The notes under the pieces: model-generated
Databases searched by the model: none
What the model was told of the DNA's origin: nothing
What the model saw: the letters and a program-made list of their open reading frames with translations, nothing else
Translations under genes and position numbers: made by a program
Part shown: positions 4,191-6,547 of the stretch, one piece after another
Numbering within the stretch: the stretch's first letter is position 1
Layout: every line of letters begins with the position of its first letter
NCBI GenBank assembly: GCA_029933565.1
Contig: JAOZNY010000169.1
Span: 1 to 6,547, forward strand
Reading direction: 5' to 3'
DNA from: Bacteroidales bacterium
GTDB lineage: Bacteria > Bacteroidota > Bacteroidia > Bacteroidales > F082
Length of the DNA: 6,547 nucleotides

Positions 4191-6125
4191 ATGAAGTATT
4201 TTTATCTTATTTCTCTGATTTTTATCTTTTCACTAAACCTAAGTTCACAATCGCAACATTCCTTTCAAATCGATACTAAAGCAAAAAAGCCGCTTTGGAT
4301 GGAAGAAAATACTACTCCAAAACAAGTTAAAACCCTTAAACAAAAGATGCCTCTTCCCGACAGGGATGTTGATATTGTAAACATTATCGACATTGGCACT
4401 TCTACAAACGCATATCAATTATACGTTAAAAGAAGTACCCTGTGGGTAAATACCGACTTAAATACAGTAAGTTTTTATCATAGTTTAATGCCCGGTTATT
4501 TTAACTTTGGCTATGATATTTCAACCGACGGAGGCTCAAATTGGGATTTAGATATTGGCAATTTTGCATCTGATGAAATTGGAGCACGATTTCCTAATCA
4601 CGGAATATATAATCCAACAGGAAATACAAATCCCGATAATGCATTTATTGTTTTTAATGCAAAAGGGTTCAACACAGAAAATAATGGAATAATTACCGGA
4701 TTGTCGAGTATTGGAGACACATCGAACTATTCGTTTGAATTTGACACAGCCGATCAATTAGATTATAATTTGAGTGGCTTTGATATTACCTCAAATGGAG
4801 AAGTGTTCTCGGTTAGCCCGATGAGGTCAACTGAAGGTGACTTGAATGAATATTTGGATAGCCTTGTAATAATAAAAGGAGTTTGGAACGAAACAGCCCA
4901 AAACTTCGATTATACATCAACTAAAATTGAGGCCTTAATTGAAGAAGATTTTGGTGCACCAGTTGATGTAAAAATAGCCTTCGCCCCCAATGGAGAAACC
5001 GGTTATATTACAATGCTGGGAAACAACGGAATGGCAGACCAAATTGAATACTTCACAAATATTTATCCTATTTACTGGAAAACCACCAATGGTGGCGAAA
5101 CCTGGGAAGGCCCGGAGTTTATTCAGTTAGATGGGTCTACCGGTCTGGAAGCTATTGTAAACCATCATTTAAGTGATGAAAAAATTGCAGAACTTTTTGG
5201 CAACAATCCGCCAGCGAGAACAGACATCTCTTACACCACGGCTTACGATCACGACATTACAGTTGACCAATATGACAATCTGCATATTGCAGTAGTGATT
5301 GGGCCCACAGGTTCCGACCCTTATAGTATAATTACAGCAAAGAATTACATAGCAGTTTGGGACTTTGTGGAGGATGGAGATTCATGGTGCCCCGTTGAAA
5401 TGGGAAGGCTCTCAACATTTAGAGGAAATTTTGGCGACCTAACAGAAGACAACAGAGTGCAAATAAGCAGAACAGAAACAGGAGAGAAAGTATTTGTTTC
5501 ATGGCATGACACAGATATGGAAGGGGCAGAAGATAATAATGCTCCAAATATTTTTTGTAGAGGAATTGAACCGTCAACATTTCGATTAACAACAAATTCG
5601 AGTAATGAGGATGTACCAACAAATGTTACTCTTTTCTCAGATGGAATGTGGAAATCATATTTTTATAATGCACCTAATGTTATTTTTACAGAGAGTAGTA
5701 ATTACTATATCCCATTTGTTTATGCCGACTTTGACCCTACAGAGCCAAACTCAAATGTTCAGTTTAAATATATTGAAGATTTTAGTTCTTCCGAGTCTGA
5801 TTTTCAGAATGAATGGGGAGGAGATATTTATTGCGGAATTGTAGGAGTGAAAGAAAATGAACAAGCAAATTTCATTGCATCCTCAAACGCTCCCAACCCC
5901 TTCCACCACAAAACCACTTTTGAAATTGAACTTAGCAAAGAAACAAATATCCAGTTAAAAGTATTTTCAAACAATGGCAAACTTGTTTCCGACAATACCT
6001 TTAGCAATCTGCCACAGGGCAAAAACACAATTGAGTTTAATGCCGAAGGCCTTATTCAGGGAATTTATTTCTACACATTTATTGCAAATGGAAAAAAATC
6101 GAGCGGAAAGATGATGGTTTACTAA
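4191..6125 (+). CDS. Secreted Asp-box (BNR/sialidase-like propeller) protein with type IX secretion sorting domain
   Basis: The 644-residue product starts with a Sec signal peptide (hydrophobic 3-17 after Lys2, Ser/Gln-rich cleavage region 18-22). It ends in a T9SS type A sorting domain (about 565-644): the NAPNPF entry motif, beta-rich middle with VFSNNGKLV, GIYFYTF, and a basic KKSSGKMMVY tail. It should therefore cross the outer membrane by T9SS and be anchored or released. The middle has two Asp-box motifs, STDGGSNW (111-118) and TTNGGETW (298-305), and beta-propeller-like segments such as VDVKIAFAPNGETGYITM (258-275) and HDITVDQYDNLHIAVVI (354-370). Asp-boxes occur in sialidases and also in many non-enzymatic propellers. 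I do not see a full set of sialidase catalytic residues (arginine triad, FRIP motif), so enzyme activity is unproven. It is divergent from the LacI-type gene and convergent with the amylase gene. Confidence 0.82.
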   Translation: MKYFYLISLIFIFSLNLSSQSQHSFQIDTKAKKPLWMEENTTPKQVKTLKQKMPLPDRDVDIVNIIDIGTSTNAYQLYVKRSTLWVNTDLNTVSFYHSLMPGYFNFGYDISTDGGSNWDLDIGNFASDEIGARFPNHGIYNPTGNTNPDNAFIVFNAKGFNTENNGIITGLSSIGDTSNYSFEFDTADQLDYNLSGFDITSNGEVFSVSPMRSTEGDLNEYLDSLVIIKGVWNETAQNFDYTSTKIEALIEEDFGAPVDVKIAFAPNGETGYITMLGNNGMADQIEYFTNIYPIYWKTTNGGETWEGPEFIQLDGSTGLEAIVNHHLSDEKIAELFGNNPPARTDISYTTAYDHDITVDQYDNLHIAVVIGPTGSDPYSIITAKNYIAVWDFVEDGDSWCPVEMGRLSTFRGNFGDLTEDNRVQISRTETGEKVFVSWHDTDMEGAEDNNAPNIFCRGIEPSTFRLTTNSSNEDVPTNVTLFSDGMWKSYFYNAPNVIFTESSNYYIPFVYADFDPTEPNSNVQFKYIEDFSSSESDFQNEWGGDIYCGIVGVKENEQANFIASSNAPNPFHHKTTFEIELSKETNIQLKVFSNNGKLVSDNTFSNLPQGKNTIEFNAEGLIQGIYFYTFIANGKKSSGKMMVY

Positions 6126-6147
6126 TTGTTAAGGTTCACAAACCATT

Positions 6148-6180
6148 CTTCCGTCTTCTAGCTTCTGGCTTCCGACTTCT
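6148..6180. repeat. Short CTTCCG(T/A)CTTCT repeat between convergent genes
   Basis: CTTCCGTCTTCT (6148-6159), a spacer AGCTTCTGG, and CTTCCGACTTCT (6169-6180) form a pyrimidine-rich direct repeat. It fills most of the 57-base gap between the T9SS gene and the amylase gene. I see no hairpin with a T tract here, so no intrinsic terminator can be called for either gene. It looks like a low-complexity intergenic repeat of the same kind as the CCAATGA repeat. Confidence 0.6.
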
Positions 6181-6182
6181 CA

Positions 6183-6547
6183 CTACTTAATCAAAACCAA
6201 ATACTCCCAAGGCTCTAATTTAAGTTCAAGGCTTTCCTTAATGTTTAGCAATTCTCCCGTAAATGCATTAGTGAAATCGCCAGACATCTGTACTCCATCA
6301 ATGGTAAATTGCTGTGGGTCTTTACTCAGGTTTAAAATCACAACAACTTGATTCCCGTCTTTTTCTCTCTTAAAAGCAAAAACCTCATCGTTTTGTCCTT
6401 CCGAAAGTTGAATCATCATTCCTCCGCCTGCACCTGCATTTATTGCCACATTATTTGCTTTTAGCGAATTAAGGGTAGTGTAAAATTCCTGATATTCAAT
6501 ATTGTCCCAGTTGATAGTATCTTTCTCAAAAAACTCTAATCTTTTGT
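6183..6547 (-). CDS. GH13 alpha-amylase-type glycosidase, C-terminal part (runs off the window)
   Basis: The frame is open from the TAG at 6185-6183 to the right edge, about 121 codons, so the start and catalytic barrel lie outside. The visible part begins KRLEFFEKDTINWDN, then EFYTTLNSLKANN and AINAGAGGG. These match the end of the GH13 barrel, where KR/FF/W and FY..L..L...N blocks precede the C-terminal domain. The remainder (VFAFKREKDGNQVVVILNLS... LEPWEYLVLI) is the all-beta C-terminal domain typical of alpha-amylases and cyclomaltodextrinases. A GTG at 6449 is a valine codon within the domain, not a start. The enzyme should hydrolyse alpha-glucans or maltodextrins; exact specificity cannot be judged without the catalytic half. 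It converges on the T9SS gene. Confidence 0.85.
   Translation of the reverse strand, partial: KRLEFFEKDTINWDNIEYQEFYTTLNSLKANNVAINAGAGGGMMIQLSEGQNDEVFAFKREKDGNQVVVILNLSKDPQQFTIDGVQMSGDFTNAFTGELLNIKESLELKLEPWEYLVLIK

Noticed and set aside
6183..6449. A stand-alone 88-residue gene starting at GTG 6449
   Set aside because: The frame stays open to the window edge and the upstream residues continue a recognisable GH13 end, so this is the tail of a larger gene.
1..6547. tRNA, rRNA, riboswitch or a new defence-type gene cluster
   Set aside because: No cloverleaf, rRNA segment or recognisable aptamer was seen. The genes are a RAYT, lgt, a LacI-type regulator, two secreted proteins and a partial amylase, which do not form a defence-like operon.

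Overview
The window looks like chromosomal DNA from a marine or gut-type member of the Bacteroidota. The DNA is AT-rich. Shine-Dalgarno motifs are absent before the starts, and several genes carry the Bacteroidota -7 box TAnnTTTG about 20 bases downstream of a TTTG/TTG-like -33 box. One protein ends in a type IX secretion (T9SS) sorting domain, a system essentially confined to this phylum. The genus cannot be fixed from the sequence alone.

Layout. 1-60: a strong rho-independent terminator of an off-window gene. 61-830: a REP-associated tyrosine transposase (RAYT, Y1/HUH family) gene, flanked by GC-rich REP-like palindromes in inverted orientation. 856-1755 (-): a secreted, probably outer-membrane beta-barrel protein of unknown role. 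1756-2049: a gene-free spacer built almost entirely of repeats (decayed REP halves, a 90-bp MITE-like inverted-repeat element, and a complete REP that ends one base from the lgt stop codon). 2050-2880 (-): lgt, prolipoprotein diacylglyceryl transferase. 2881-3038: lgt promoter and a short CCAATGA repeat. 3039-4046 (-): a complete LacI-family regulator. 4047-4190: a divergent intergenic region with two facing promoters and two dyad sequences that could be operators. 4191-6125 (+): a 644-residue secreted T9SS cargo with two Asp-box (BNR) motifs. 6126-6182: convergent spacer with a CTTCCG repeat. 6183-6547 (-): the C-terminal end of a GH13 alpha-amylase-type glycosidase, running off the window.

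How the parts may fit. Lgt is a housekeeping enzyme of lipoprotein maturation. The LacI regulator and the amylase-type enzyme suggest a starch/maltodextrin utilisation locus that continues past position 6547, though the T9SS gene lies between them and the link is inference. The most distinctive feature is the RAYT with its REP family: five full or partial copies lie within 2 kb, one of them 36/37 identical to the copy beside the transposase. I found no convincing undescribed multi-gene system here; the candidates worth checking are the REP family and the operator-like dyads.
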